A stretch of 64,000 nucleotides of DNA from JACMLX01 sp031374935 (GCA_031374935.1 JANMHB010000025.1:62001-126000), one strand, 5' to 3'; positions 18,160 to 26,754 are shown, counted from the first letter of the stretch. The notes: a model not told the origin generated them from the sequence alone. Numbers and translations: made by a program.

Positions 18160-19694
18160 GTGACGAGAAACGTCCGCAGGAGCAAGCCGTGGAGACGATG
18201 ATGAGTCGCCGCGAGGTGCTGCGCCGCAGCGCGCTGGCGGCAGTACCGTTGATACACGGCGGCCCCCACGGCGTCGTCGCCTCGCCACGCACGCGCGCAC
18301 CGGGCCGCGATTTCGTGATCGAAGCGTCGTGGGCTCTGGTCCACCGCAATGGCGCGGCGGTGCTGGTCCCTGACGTATCAGTGCGGGTGCGCGGCAACGA
18401 CATCGTCGCGGTGGTCGAAGGCCGTATCGCGGGGAACGTGGCACGAGTCGATGCCCGCGGACACTTGCTGTTGCCTGGACTCATCTCAGGGCACACGCAC
18501 ACCGCATCCGGAAGCCCCACGCGTGGGATCATCGAAGGGGGACGATCGTACCAGCGGCCACTGGAATTGCTGGAAGCGTTGCCGGACGATGCCCTCGACG
18601 CCATTACCGCCTACAACATGGCCGAGTTGCTGCGGTCCGGCTGCACCACACATGTCGAGATGAGCCTCAGTCTGAAGCAGGCGCAGAGTTATGTGCGTGT
18701 CGCCAGGCGGTGGCACGTGCGTGGTTTTCCGGGTGGCATGGTGCCGGGGACGGCGCGGCTGTTTCCGATCTGGCGCCGCACGGGGGATCAGCCGCTGTTC
18801 GACAGTGTGCGCGATACGCTGGCCGAGATCGAGGCAAATCTGCAGTTCGCGAGGGCGAACAACGGGGCTGAGGATGGGCTGATCCGCCCGATGATGACAC
18901 CGCATGCCACGGACACCCATACGCCGGAGACGATGCGTGCGGTGATCTCGGCGGCGAAGGTGCTCGGCAATGGGATTCACACGCATCTTGCACAGGGTGC
19001 CGGCGAGGCGCGGGCCACGACGCGACTCTGGCAGCGCTCACCGGCGGTGTGGCTCGAGGAACTCGGTGCGTTCGACGGTCCGTTTTTCGGCGCGCACATG
19101 TCCGGTGCCACCGCCGAAGACTGGGCCGTCATGAAGCGGCGTGGTGGCGTCTACGCGCACTGTCCTTCGGGCGGCGGGGCAGGCGCGTCGAGCGGCACGC
19201 AGCCGTATCCCGAGGCGCTGACGGCCGGTGTGTTGACGAACGTTGGCATCGATACGCACTCGAACGACTACATCGAGAACATGAAGCTGGCAGTGCTCTG
19301 CGGCCGGGCCCGTGCGCGGCTGCTGAACTCGGCCACGGGCACGTCGCTGCGGCTGCCGACGATTCGCGATGCGGTCGACGGGGCCACGGTGGTGGCGGCG
19401 GATGCGCTGCGTCGCCCCGACCTGGGCCGCATTGCCGTGGGAGCGAAGGCGGACCTGTGCAGCATTGACGTGAGCGGATTCCTGATGGGCAGTGGCGCGC
19501 CCGGTCCCGAGCCGCTCCAGAACCTGCTGTATGCGCACGGCCTCGCCGTGCGCCACGTGGTGACGCAGGGCTACTTCCAGCTGTTCAACGGCGAGCTGGC
19601 GGTGGACGATGCGGCCAAGGTGCGCGACGGCGGCGCGCGCGTGGTTCGCGGCATCTGGGATCAATTACGCGCGGAGCGGTGGTTCGACGCGTAG
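18156..19694 (+). CDS. Amidohydrolase-family metal-dependent hydrolase with a Tat-like signal
   Basis: A 512-residue protein with SRREVLRRSALAAVP (residues about 17-31), which looks like a twin-arginine-type export signal. The amidohydrolase barrel has LPGLISGHTHT (metal-binding HTH), HTHLAQG (second metal site), a later AHMSG segment and GIDTHSNDY (the metal-binding Asp region). A composite beta-sandwich flanks it (VPDVSVRVRGNDIVAV; GRIAVGAKADLCSID). It resembles the chlorohydrolase/cytosine deaminase branch; the substrate is unknown. The start at 18156 overlaps the stop of a small upstream ORF. Confidence 0.85.
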   Translation: MSDEKRPQEQAVETMMSRREVLRRSALAAVPLIHGGPHGVVASPRTRAPGRDFVIEASWALVHRNGAAVLVPDVSVRVRGNDIVAVVEGRIAGNVARVDARGHLLLPGLISGHTHTASGSPTRGIIEGGRSYQRPLELLEALPDDALDAITAYNMAELLRSGCTTHVEMSLSLKQAQSYVRVARRWHVRGFPGGMVPGTARLFPIWRRTGDQPLFDSVRDTLAEIEANLQFARANNGAEDGLIRPMMTPHATDTHTPETMRAVISAAKVLGNGIHTHLAQGAGEARATTRLWQRSPAVWLEELGAFDGPFFGAHMSGATAEDWAVMKRRGGVYAHCPSGGGAGASSGTQPYPEALTAGVLTNVGIDTHSNDYIENMKLAVLCGRARARLLNSATGTSLRLPTIRDAVDGATVVAADALRRPDLGRIAVGAKADLCSIDVSGFLMGSGAPGPEPLQNLLYAHGLAVRHVVTQGYFQLFNGELAVDDAAKVRDGGARVVRGIWDQLRAERWFDA

Positions 19695-19723
19695 TTCACG
19701 CACTGACGTGCATTCCACGGCGC

Positions 19724-20050
19724 TCACATGGTCGCGGCCGTCGTGGTGGAGGCTTGCGCCGCGACCGCCGCCTGGATGGCGGCGATGTCGTTCCCGGCGA
19801 ATGCGACGACCCCCAGCCCGAGCCCCTTCAGCTTGTTGTGCCAGCGGATCTCACCCGTGCGCGGGTCGAGGCAGAACAGTTCTCCGCCGGCGCCCGCGAT
19901 GACGTTGCCGTCCGCGACCTGGAGCGTGACGTAGGTCGCGGACTTCAGCTTGGTCCGCCAGATCTCGGCACCGGTGGTGGGGTGCAGGCAGACGATGTGG
20001 CCTCCGATGCCGACGTAGAGGGGTTCGGGCTTGGACCGGGCGCGGGCCAT
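19724..20050 (-). CDS. Small PQQ-type (outer-membrane quinoprotein-like) repeat protein
   Basis: A 108-residue protein from the ATG at 20048-20050. It has two blade-like repeats of the PQQ type: VGIGGHIVCLHPTTGAEIWRTKL and AGAGGELFCLDPRTGEIRW. This is enough for only part of a propeller, so it may act as an oligomer or as a small soluble domain. The frame runs on upstream to 20281, but the added sequence passes through a tRNA-like segment and is not protein-like. No partner gene is evident. Confidence 0.65.
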   Translation of the reverse strand: MARARSKPEPLYVGIGGHIVCLHPTTGAEIWRTKLKSATYVTLQVADGNVIAGAGGELFCLDPRTGEIRWHNKLKGLGLGVVAFAGNDIAAIQAAVAAQASTTTAATM

Positions 20051-20211
20051 GGCGTGGGTTTCCTGGCGCGGAGCGCCGCTGCGGACGTGAAGGGGCGGAC
20101 GGATTGGCCCGAGTATGCGCGCGAGCTGCGGCTGACACCAGACGCACGGCCCGCCGTAGTCCAACTCAGGCCGGCTTTTGCGCATTACAGCGTGAGGGGG
20201 CGCACGATCGG

Positions 20212-20245
20212 GGGCGCCTGAGCTGGGGATTCGAACCCTGGGCCA
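20212..20245 (-). other. tRNA-like 3' remnant (T-arm)
   Basis: On the minus strand the string GGGTTCGAATCCC reproduces the conserved tRNA T-arm/T-loop, followed by GCTCAGGCGCC, which reads like an acceptor strand. I could not find a matching 5' acceptor strand, D-arm or anticodon arm upstream, and only three T-stem pairs are good. It is best seen as a decayed tRNA or an integration scar, not a working gene. Confidence 0.3.
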
Positions 20246-20404
20246 TGCTTCTGTCTCTCTTCCGTCCACTCGCGTCGGCACTCGGTTCGCGACCCTTCAG
20301 GAGGTCAAGGCGTCGGATCTGATATAACAAGGCGATTCTGTCACCGGGTGTAACGCTCGGGTGACGAGAGTGCTCAAGTCTTGCATTCGGGTTCCGGTGT
20401 TGAT

Positions 20405-20451
20405 AAAGTATAGCAAGTAATGATGTTGCTTGCCAGTAATTGTTATACTTT
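20405..20451 (+). promoter_or_regulatory. Promoter with overlapping 47-base inverted-repeat operator
   Basis: AAAGTATA (20405-20412) and TATACTTT (20444-20451) are perfect inverted arms; an inner pair GCAAG/CTTGC (20413-20417, 20429-20433) nests inside. The right arm contains an extended -10, TG-T-TATACT (20441-20449), 35 bases before the ATG of the next gene. A binding site overlapping the -10 would allow repression. A clear ribosome-binding site AAGGAG lies at 20471-20476. Confidence 0.5.
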
Positions 20452-20483
20452 TCTGAGGTATCATCTTCTCAAGGAGAATCCAC

Positions 20484-20930
20484 ATGCGTACCAGCCCGCT
20501 CTTCGCCGCGCTCGCCGCCGCTTCGACCCTCACCCTTGCTGCACAGCCACTCGCCGCGCAGCAGACGGCCCTCAACACCAGGACCGTGGTCGCCAAGCCT
20601 ACCAGCCTTTCCGCCGCGAATCCGGTTCGCATTCTCGCTGTCTATGAAGTCCTCGGCACCCCGACCAACTCGGCCTTCCCCCGGCAGATCACCGTCGCGG
20701 ATTCGGCCGGCGCGCTTCGCGCCACGGTCGACATGGCGGGTGAGAACAGCACGATTCCGATGACGGTCACGGTGATCGATGCCAACCTCGTGCTCCAGGG
20801 CGAAACGACCGATGGACTGCTGACCCTCGTGCTCGACAACCAGAACGCTGGTGGTGCTGCCAAGCTGGCCAGCGGTACGTGGTCCCTTGGTCGGAGTCAG
20901 GGCACCCTCCGGGGCCGTACTCAGCGGTAA
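20484..20930 (+). CDS. Small exported protein of unknown function
   Basis: A 148-residue protein with a signal peptide (residues 1-26, ending LAAQQ). The mature part is rich in beta-strand residues (ILAVYEVLG, TVTVIDANLVLQGE, LLTLVLDN) with no recognised domain. The start is supported by AAGGAG eight bases upstream. It has its own promoter with an inverted-repeat operator. A 27-base inverted repeat directly after the stop may end its transcript or control the regulator gene downstream. Confidence 0.75.
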   Translation: MRTSPLFAALAAASTLTLAAQPLAAQQTALNTRTVVAKPTSLSAANPVRILAVYEVLGTPTNSAFPRQITVADSAGALRATVDMAGENSTIPMTVTVIDANLVLQGETTDGLLTLVLDNQNAGGAAKLASGTWSLGRSQGTLRGRTQR

Positions 20931-20940
20931 CCGGCTGTTA

Positions 20941-20967
20941 TGTTCGGTGTTCCCCTTTCACCGAACA
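20941..20967. promoter_or_regulatory. Perfect 9-base inverted repeat TGTTCGGTG-N9-CACCGAACA
   Basis: The two nine-base arms are exactly complementary and lie between the stop of the exported protein (20930) and the regulator start I prefer (20973). It could be a terminator hairpin (no T-run follows) or an operator for the GntR/LacI-type regulator itself. It makes the ATG at 20940, which would lie at its edge, less likely as the start. Confidence 0.5.
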
Positions 20968-20972
20968 GTTCG

Positions 20973-22088
20973 ATGGCCGCCTCGAGCGCTCGCCCTGCGC
21001 CAAGCAAGCACCACGAAGTCTTCATCACGCTGCTGAACGAAATTCAGAGCGGACGATGGAAGGAGGGCGAGCGCCTGCCGAGTGAAGCGTTGCTCACCGA
21101 GCGATTCGGTCACTCGCGGATCACGATTGGGCGCGCGTTGCGCGATCTGCAGGCGGCGGGTGTGATCAGTCGCAGGGCCGGTTCCGGGAGCTTCGTCAGC
21201 CGCGCCCGAACCGGCGCTGCGCGTTCATTCGGCCTCCTCATCGCCGACCTGGGCGAAACCGACATCTACGAGTCGATCTGCCGCGGCATGATGGCCTCGC
21301 CGCTGGCACACGAACATGCGCTGGTGTGGGGCAGTGCTCCGGTCGATGGCGTGACCGCCGGCGTCGAGCGTCGCGGCGAACGCGCCAAACAGCTCTGCAA
21401 GCAGTACATCGAGCGGCACGTGGATGGCGTGTTCTTCGCACCGGTCGGCATGTCGCCCGCCCCCGGTGACGTGAATCACCAGATCGTCCGGGCGCTCGAC
21501 AACGCCAACATTCCTGTGGTGCTGCTCGACAGACCCGTCACACCATATCCTGATCCGGGACGGCACGATCTGGTCGGCATCGACAATCGGCGTGCCGGTT
21601 ATGTGATGACCGAACATCTGCTGCAGCGTGGTGCGCAGCGCGTGATCTTCGTGCGTCAGCCGGAGAGCGCCCCCACCGTCGATGCGCGCGAGTCGGGCTA
21701 TCGTCGTGCCCTCAAGACCCGTTCGGAGGCGGTCGACGGGGTGCGACTCGATCCGGGCGATGCTGACGCCGTGAGCGCAATGCTCCGAACGCACACCCCC
21801 GATGGCATCGTCTGCGCCAACGATCGCACGGCGGGCCGGCTGATGCACACGCTGCTCCGCCTTGGCGTGCGTGTGCCGCAGGACCTGCGCCTCGTGGGTA
21901 TCGACGATGTCGACTATGCCACGCTGCTGCCGGTACCGCTGACCACCTACCGGCAGCCCACACTGCAGATTGGCGAAGTGGCGATGTCGATGATGCTGAC
22001 GCGGGTGACATCGCGCGAGCTGCCGGCGCATGACATCCGGCTCCGGTGCGAACTGGTGATCCGCGAATCCTGCGGCGCGCCAGCGTAA
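20973..22088 (+). CDS. GntR-type HTH / LacI-type ligand-binding regulator (AraR-like)
   Basis: About 371 residues. An N-terminal GntR winged helix (LPSEALLTERFGHSRITIGRALRDLQAAGVISRR region) is joined to a LacI-type periplasmic-binding fold (SFGLLIADLG..., GVFFAPVG, VVLLDRPV, DGIVCANDRTAGRLMHTLLRLG, LVGIDDVDYA). This hybrid layout is that of AraR-type sugar-responsive repressors. An in-frame ATG at 20940 is an alternative start. No sugar genes are adjacent, so its targets are probably elsewhere, apart from the palindrome at its own 5' end. Confidence 0.88.
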   Translation: MAASSARPAPSKHHEVFITLLNEIQSGRWKEGERLPSEALLTERFGHSRITIGRALRDLQAAGVISRRAGSGSFVSRARTGAARSFGLLIADLGETDIYESICRGMMASPLAHEHALVWGSAPVDGVTAGVERRGERAKQLCKQYIERHVDGVFFAPVGMSPAPGDVNHQIVRALDNANIPVVLLDRPVTPYPDPGRHDLVGIDNRRAGYVMTEHLLQRGAQRVIFVRQPESAPTVDARESGYRRALKTRSEAVDGVRLDPGDADAVSAMLRTHTPDGIVCANDRTAGRLMHTLLRLGVRVPQDLRLVGIDDVDYATLLPVPLTTYRQPTLQIGEVAMSMMLTRVTSRELPAHDIRLRCELVIRESCGAPA

Positions 22089-22137
22089 CCAGCCACCGCA
22101 CCGCAGGGCACCGGGGCACACCACAGGCGAGGCCGGG

Positions 22138-22884
22138 TCAGTCGTTTTCGCTGGTATGCTTCATCACGCTGCCGATCTTCGGCAGCACCGAGACGATTCG
22201 GCCCAGGATCAGGATGGTGAACGCCACCGCCACCAGCCCCTGTGCCACACTGACGAATCGTGCCCAGCCCACGGGCCGGATGTCGCCATATCCGATGGTG
22301 AGTTGCGTCACGATGCTGAAGTACATGTCGTCCAGCCATCCCGTCGAACCCACCAGTGCGCCCGGCATGGTGGCGTAGACGATGCCGAAGCAGACCAACA
22401 GCTCGAGGTAGTTGAGAAAACTCAGGACCAGCGTACGCACGGCCGATGAAATCACCAGTCGTTCGCTCGTGCGCAGCTGATCGAAGACGCTCATGTTCAC
22501 CGACGTCTGGAAGATGTCGAGGATCCGAATCACCACGAGCGTCCGCGGAAGCCAGAGCGGCACTGGCACCAGCCCTGCGGCGACCGCCAGCATCGCCCCT
22601 TCGATGACGAACCACGCCAGCATGTACGCCTCGACGCGTCGCGAGCGGCGGACGATCGAGCCGGTTGGATCCTGTCGGAAGTGCTCCGAGTTGACGTGGT
22701 CGACGCGCCCCTGCCGCACCAGCCGGCTCGGCGACAGTTGGTGTAAGGCCCAGAACAGTCGCTCGAACACCCAGGTGATGAGCGAGTATTCGCGCAGTTG
22801 CTGACCGAGCAGGCGACGCTGTGTGATGGGAACCTCGACGTGAGGGAGCCGTGGCGCGGGGACGTGTGGTGCCTCCGGAGACAT
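22138..22884 (-). CDS. Two-pore-helix potassium-channel-like protein
   Basis: A 248-residue membrane protein from the ATG at 22882-22884; an upstream in-frame ATG at 22929 would add 15 residues. Hydrophobic segments lie around residues 87-106 and 114-128. A pair near 155-175 and 213-235 flanks a pore loop with the canonical filter TIGYGD (196-201). It matches the Ion_trans_2 class of bacterial K+ channels. The soluble N-terminal 80 residues are not recognised. It has no RCK/TrkA-N domain. Confidence 0.85.
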   Translation of the reverse strand: MSPEAPHVPAPRLPHVEVPITQRRLLGQQLREYSLITWVFERLFWALHQLSPSRLVRQGRVDHVNSEHFRQDPTGSIVRRSRRVEAYMLAWFVIEGAMLAVAAGLVPVPLWLPRTLVVIRILDIFQTSVNMSVFDQLRTSERLVISSAVRTLVLSFLNYLELLVCFGIVYATMPGALVGSTGWLDDMYFSIVTQLTIGYGDIRPVGWARFVSVAQGLVAVAFTILILGRIVSVLPKIGSVMKHTSEND

Positions 22885-23048
22885 CGCGCGACGCGCCGGT
22901 GTGCCATGCAATATTGCGGCGCACGCCACGATCGGCAGTCGGGCAGCCCCCGGGGCCGCGGCCGGTCTCGCGACCCGGGCGTGCCGGCCGCGCTATACTG
23001 GCGTGGTCTCTCGACCGGCTTGACAGCATACTCCCACGCCTCTTGCTC

Positions 23049-23984
23049 ATGCGGTCCTCTGCGATCCATGCCGTCACCCTCTGCCTCGTCGTCGGCGTCG
23101 CCACCGGGTGCGCGACCACCATCCGCCCCGGCACCGGCCTGCAGGCGCGATCACGGCTGGCGATCATCTCGGCGTTCGATGCGGAACTGGTCCGACTGCG
23201 TGCCGCCGCCGAGATCACGTCGACACGGATCGTGAACGGTCGGACGCACTACATCGGTCGGCTTGCCGGGCACGATGTGGTGCTGATGCTCAGCGGATTC
23301 AGCATGGTCAACGCGGCCATGACGACGCAGGCACTGCTCGACCGCTTCGATATCCACGGCATCCTCTTCTCCGGGATCGCGGGCGGCGTCAACCCGGGGC
23401 TGCGGGTCGGCGACGTCACCGTGCCCGCGCAGTGGGGCAACTATCAGGAGGCCGTCTTCGCCCGCGAGACGCCGGCCGGCTGGCAGACGAATGGCATGGC
23501 GGGCGAGTTTGCCTCGTTCGGGATGATGTTTCCGCGGGCCTCGTCGGTGGCGCTGCCCCAAGGACAGCCCGACTCGCTGGTGCGACGGTTCTGGTTCCCA
23601 GTGGACAGCACCGCGCTGGCCGTGGCGCGTGAGGCGGCGGGCACGGTGCAGCTCAGTCGCTGCAGCGCCGCAGGCCGGTGTCTCTCGCACTCGCCCACGG
23701 TCGTGATCGGCGGCAATGGCATCAGCGGACCGACATTCGTCGACAACGCGGCCTATCGCGAATGGGCGTGGACGACATTCCGCGCCGATGCTCTCGACAT
23801 GGAGACGGCGGCGGTGGCGATGGTCGCCTGGCAGAATCGCGTGCCCTATATCGCCTTTCGCTCACTGTCCGACCTGGCTGGCGGGGGCGCCGGCAGCAAC
23901 GAGGTCCCCATCTTCGGGTCGCTGGCCGCCGACAACTCGGCGGCACTGGTCATCGCCTATCTGAAAGCGTTGCCGGTTCGATAG
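23049..23984 (+). CDS. Exported 5'-methylthioadenosine/S-adenosylhomocysteine nucleosidase-like lipoprotein
   Basis: A 311-residue protein whose start at 23049 gives a lipoprotein signal with Cys21 after VATG. The rest is a nucleoside phosphorylase/MTA-SAH nucleosidase fold. It shows IISAFDAEL, the GVSG-like GILFSGIAGGVNP segment and the nucleoside-binding DALDMETAAVAMVAW (Met-Glu-Thr-Ala). It then shows FRSLSDLAGGGA, where the catalytic Asp lies. Such enzymes release adenine from MTA or SAH and are normally cytoplasmic, so a lipid-anchored, exported form is unusual. The next gene (28 bases on) is a purine-type permease, which fits adenine uptake after cleavage. Confidence 0.85.
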   Translation: MRSSAIHAVTLCLVVGVATGCATTIRPGTGLQARSRLAIISAFDAELVRLRAAAEITSTRIVNGRTHYIGRLAGHDVVLMLSGFSMVNAAMTTQALLDRFDIHGILFSGIAGGVNPGLRVGDVTVPAQWGNYQEAVFARETPAGWQTNGMAGEFASFGMMFPRASSVALPQGQPDSLVRRFWFPVDSTALAVAREAAGTVQLSRCSAAGRCLSHSPTVVIGGNGISGPTFVDNAAYREWAWTTFRADALDMETAAVAMVAWQNRVPYIAFRSLSDLAGGGAGSNEVPIFGSLAADNSAALVIAYLKALPVR

Positions 23985-24012
23985 CTCTCTCTCTTCAAGG
24001 CCCCCTTTCGTC

Positions 24013-25314
24013 ATGCATCGCTACTTCGATTTTGCCGGCCGAAAGACCAGCTACCGGCAGGAGACGATTGCCGGCATCACGACGTTCCTGACGATGGCCT
24101 ACATCATCATCGTCAACCCGGCGATCCTGGAAGCGGCCGGACTGCCGCGTGATGCGTCGGTCACCGCGACGATCATCTCGGCGGCATTCGGGACGCTGGT
24201 GATGGGTGTCTACGCCAAGCGCCCGTTCGCGATTGCGCCCTACATGGGTGAAAATGCATTCATCGCGTTCACTGTCGTGAAGGGCATGGGTTTTCCATGG
24301 CAGACGGCGCTGGGTGCGATTTTTGTCGCCGGCGTGCTCTTCACGGTGCTGTCGGTGCTCAAGGTGCGCAGCTGGCTGGCAAACGCCATTCCTTCCTCGC
24401 TCAAGCATAGCTATGCCGTCGGGATCGGACTCTTTCTCACCTTCATCGGTCTCAACCAGATTGGTGTGGTCACGCTCGGTGTGCCCGGTGCACCGGTGGC
24501 ACTTGGCAACATCTCGAGTGCGGGCACCCTGCTGGCGATCGTGGGCTTCCTGCTCACCGCGTGGCTGCTGGTGAAGCGTGTGCCCGGTGCGCTGATCGCG
24601 GGCATCCTGCTGACGACGGTGCTGTCGTTCGTGCTCGGCGTCACGCCATTGCCGACCCACGCATTCAGCCTGCCTCCGAGTCTGGCGCCGATTGCCGGTC
24701 AGCTCGACATTGCGGGCGCACTGACGCTCGAGGCTGCGCCGGTCGTGATGATCATCTTCGTGCTGGCGTTCGTGGATACGATCGGGACGCTGCTCGGCTT
24801 GTCGGCGCGCGCAGGATTACTCGATGACAAGGGAAATCTCCCCGAGATCGAGAAGCCGATGCTGGCCGATGCACTCTCGAACCTGGTGGCGCCCTTCGTC
24901 GGCACCAGCACCTGCGGGGCATTCGTCGAGTCGGCGGCGGGCATCGAGGAAGGAGGTCGCACCGGTTTCACGGCGATCGTGGTTGCGGCGCTCTTCCTCG
25001 CCTCCCTCTTTCTGGCACCGGTGTTCACGTCGATCCCGCCGCATGCCTACGGCATTGCCCTGATCGCGATCGGCATTCTGATGCTGGCGCCGATCACGCA
25101 GATCGACTTCGCCGACTACACCGAACTGATTCCGGCCTTCCTCACGATCGTGTTGATCAGCTTCACGTACAACATCGGTGTCGGTATGACCGCGGGGCTG
25201 CTGGTGTATCCGGTGCTGAAGGTGATCACGGGTCGCGTCCGTGACGTGCCGCCGGCGCTCTGGGTGCTGGCGGCGATGTCGCTGGTGTTTTTCGTGGTGT
25301 ATCCGTATCGATAA
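24013..25314 (+). CDS. NCS2/AzgA-type purine permease
   Basis: A 433-residue membrane protein with about 12-14 hydrophobic segments. AzgA-family signatures are visible: TFLTMAYIIIVNP near residue 24, APYMGENAFIAF (about 75-87), the charged LAFVDTIGTLLG segment and GTSTCGAFVESAAGIEEGGRTG (about 296-317). AzgA proteins import adenine, hypoxanthine or guanine with protons. It probably shares a transcript with the exported nucleosidase gene just upstream, forming a salvage pair. Substrate choice is inferred from family and neighbour. Confidence 0.92.
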   Translation: MHRYFDFAGRKTSYRQETIAGITTFLTMAYIIIVNPAILEAAGLPRDASVTATIISAAFGTLVMGVYAKRPFAIAPYMGENAFIAFTVVKGMGFPWQTALGAIFVAGVLFTVLSVLKVRSWLANAIPSSLKHSYAVGIGLFLTFIGLNQIGVVTLGVPGAPVALGNISSAGTLLAIVGFLLTAWLLVKRVPGALIAGILLTTVLSFVLGVTPLPTHAFSLPPSLAPIAGQLDIAGALTLEAAPVVMIIFVLAFVDTIGTLLGLSARAGLLDDKGNLPEIEKPMLADALSNLVAPFVGTSTCGAFVESAAGIEEGGRTGFTAIVVAALFLASLFLAPVFTSIPPHAYGIALIAIGILMLAPITQIDFADYTELIPAFLTIVLISFTYNIGVGMTAGLLVYPVLKVITGRVRDVPPALWVLAAMSLVFFVVYPYR

Positions 25315-25324
25315 CGGCGCGTTG

Positions 25325-26587
25325 CTATCGCATCGCCGAATACACCAGCACCTTGAACAGATCCCCCAGCCCGACGGTGGACCCGAGCACGTTGGTGTAG
25401 ATCAGGCCAATGAGTTGCTCTTTCGGGTCGGCCCAGTACGTCGTCGCAAATGCGCCGCCCCATTCGAACGAGCCGGCGCTCAGCACCGAGCGGAAATCAT
25501 TTTCCGGTGTCTCGAGCGCGAAGCCGAGCCCGAACGCAGGTTGCAGTCGGGGAATCTGGTTGGTGAGCATCAGTTCGACGGTCTTGCGGCTGACGAGTCG
25601 CACGCCATCGAGTTCTCCGCCGTTGAGAAAGAGTTGCAGAAATCGGGCGTAGTCGGCCGTCGTGCCCGAGAGCCCGCCGCCGCCGGAGAAGTAGGTGACG
25701 CGTCGGGCCGCGGCGTCCGGGTGCATGCCGAACTGGGGCTCGTGCGACGCTTCGACCGTGCCGTCCTTCTCGGTATGCAGCGCGACCAGTCGGCTGCGCC
25801 GATCGGCAGGGAGTTCGAACCAGGTGTCGTCCATCCGCAGCGGTTCGAAGATCCGCGTGCGGAAGAAGCGATCGAGCGGCATCCCCGACCAGACCTCGAT
25901 CAGCCGGCCCAGCACATCGATGCTCAGGCTGTAGAGGAATTTCTCACCCGGCTCGGCCTTGAGCGGCAGCGTGGCCAGGATGCGCACCTTGTCGGCGAGT
26001 ACGTCGCCGTCCCGGCCGAGCGCGGTGAGGCCGGCCTTGTTGTAGATCGCCTGGAACTCGTCGCTGCCGATGTCGGCGTAGTCGATGCCGGAGGTGTGCG
26101 TCAACAGCTGCCGCACAGTGGTGCGCCGTTGCGCCGGCTTCGCATCGTAAGTTGAATCGGCGGGGTTGAACTTCGTCAGCACGCGCTGCTTCTCGAACTC
26201 CGGCAGGTACTTCGCAATCGGGTCATCGAGGCTGAATCGCCCTTCTTCCCAGAGCATCATCGCAGCCAGCGATGTGATGGCCTTGGTCTGCGACGCGATG
26301 CGAAAGATGTCATCGCGTCGCATCGGCGCCTTCGTGCCGAGATCGCGATAGCCATACGCGGTGTGATACTCGACACGCCCATTCCGCACCAGCATCACGA
26401 CCGCGCCGGGGATCCGTCGATCAGCGATCAATCGATTGACCATCGAGTCGATCCGTGTGATTCGAAGCGGTGCAAAGCTGCGTGCGGTGCCATTGGCAAC
26501 CACGGTTGGCGCGGCCGGCTGCGCCTGGAGCGCCAGCGGCAGCGCGAGCGCGAGCGCGAGAGACAGGGCGCGGAGACTGGATCGCAT
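25325..26587 (-). CDS. Exported serine hydrolase, class C beta-lactamase fold
   Basis: A 420-residue protein from the ATG at 26585-26587, giving a signal peptide with a repeated Leu-Ala core (LSLALALALPLALQAQ). The beta-lactamase/DD-peptidase family motifs are present: Ser-x-x-Lys in ASQTKAIT, a Tyr-Ser-Leu in the YxN position (FLYSLSIDVLG) and a C-terminal WGGAF at the HxG position. Such proteins are esterases or peptidases more often than resistance enzymes. The open frame extends upstream to 26638, with weaker starts. Confidence 0.88.
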   Translation of the reverse strand: MRSSLRALSLALALALPLALQAQPAAPTVVANGTARSFAPLRITRIDSMVNRLIADRRIPGAVVMLVRNGRVEYHTAYGYRDLGTKAPMRRDDIFRIASQTKAITSLAAMMLWEEGRFSLDDPIAKYLPEFEKQRVLTKFNPADSTYDAKPAQRRTTVRQLLTHTSGIDYADIGSDEFQAIYNKAGLTALGRDGDVLADKVRILATLPLKAEPGEKFLYSLSIDVLGRLIEVWSGMPLDRFFRTRIFEPLRMDDTWFELPADRRSRLVALHTEKDGTVEASHEPQFGMHPDAAARRVTYFSGGGGLSGTTADYARFLQLFLNGGELDGVRLVSRKTVELMLTNQIPRLQPAFGLGFALETPENDFRSVLSAGSFEWGGAFATTYWADPKEQLIGLIYTNVLGSTVGLGDLFKVLVYSAMR

Positions 26588-26754
26588 GGTCCGGTGCTGG
26601 AAGTTGGACATCGCGGGAGGGCCGGCCGCGCTGCCCATCGCCGCGCCGGTGGGCTATCGTTGCATCGAGAAACTAGTGAACTGCAGGTCGAGTCCGCAGG
26701 GAGTCGCAGGCTGCGGCATCCCGGACGGCCACGCTCCAGGAGAGGTGCCGCATC

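Larger units (their letters stand above)
20051..20483. other. 433-base intergenic stretch, locally AT-rich
   Basis: No protein-like frame is seen. It holds a tRNA-like 3' segment (20212-20245, minus), an extended -10-like string TG-A-TATAAC (20320-20328), an inverted repeat GTCACC/GGTGAC (20340-20345 and 20360-20365) and the operator-like promoter at 20405-20451. The part from about 20300 to 20470 is clearly richer in A+T than its surroundings. Confidence 0.6.

Noticed and set aside
20050..20281. N-terminal extension of the PQQ-type protein to 20281
   Set aside because: The extra 77 residues translate a tRNA-like segment and non-protein-like sequence; the ATG at 20050 directly precedes the repeat domain.
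26519..26575. Short GCGAGC-type repeats resembling a microsatellite
   Set aside because: They encode the Leu-Ala core of a signal peptide; this is codon-driven repetition, not a separate element.
25325..26587. An antibiotic-resistance beta-lactamase
   Set aside because: The class C-type fold is shared with many esterases and peptidases, and nothing here points to drug hydrolysis.
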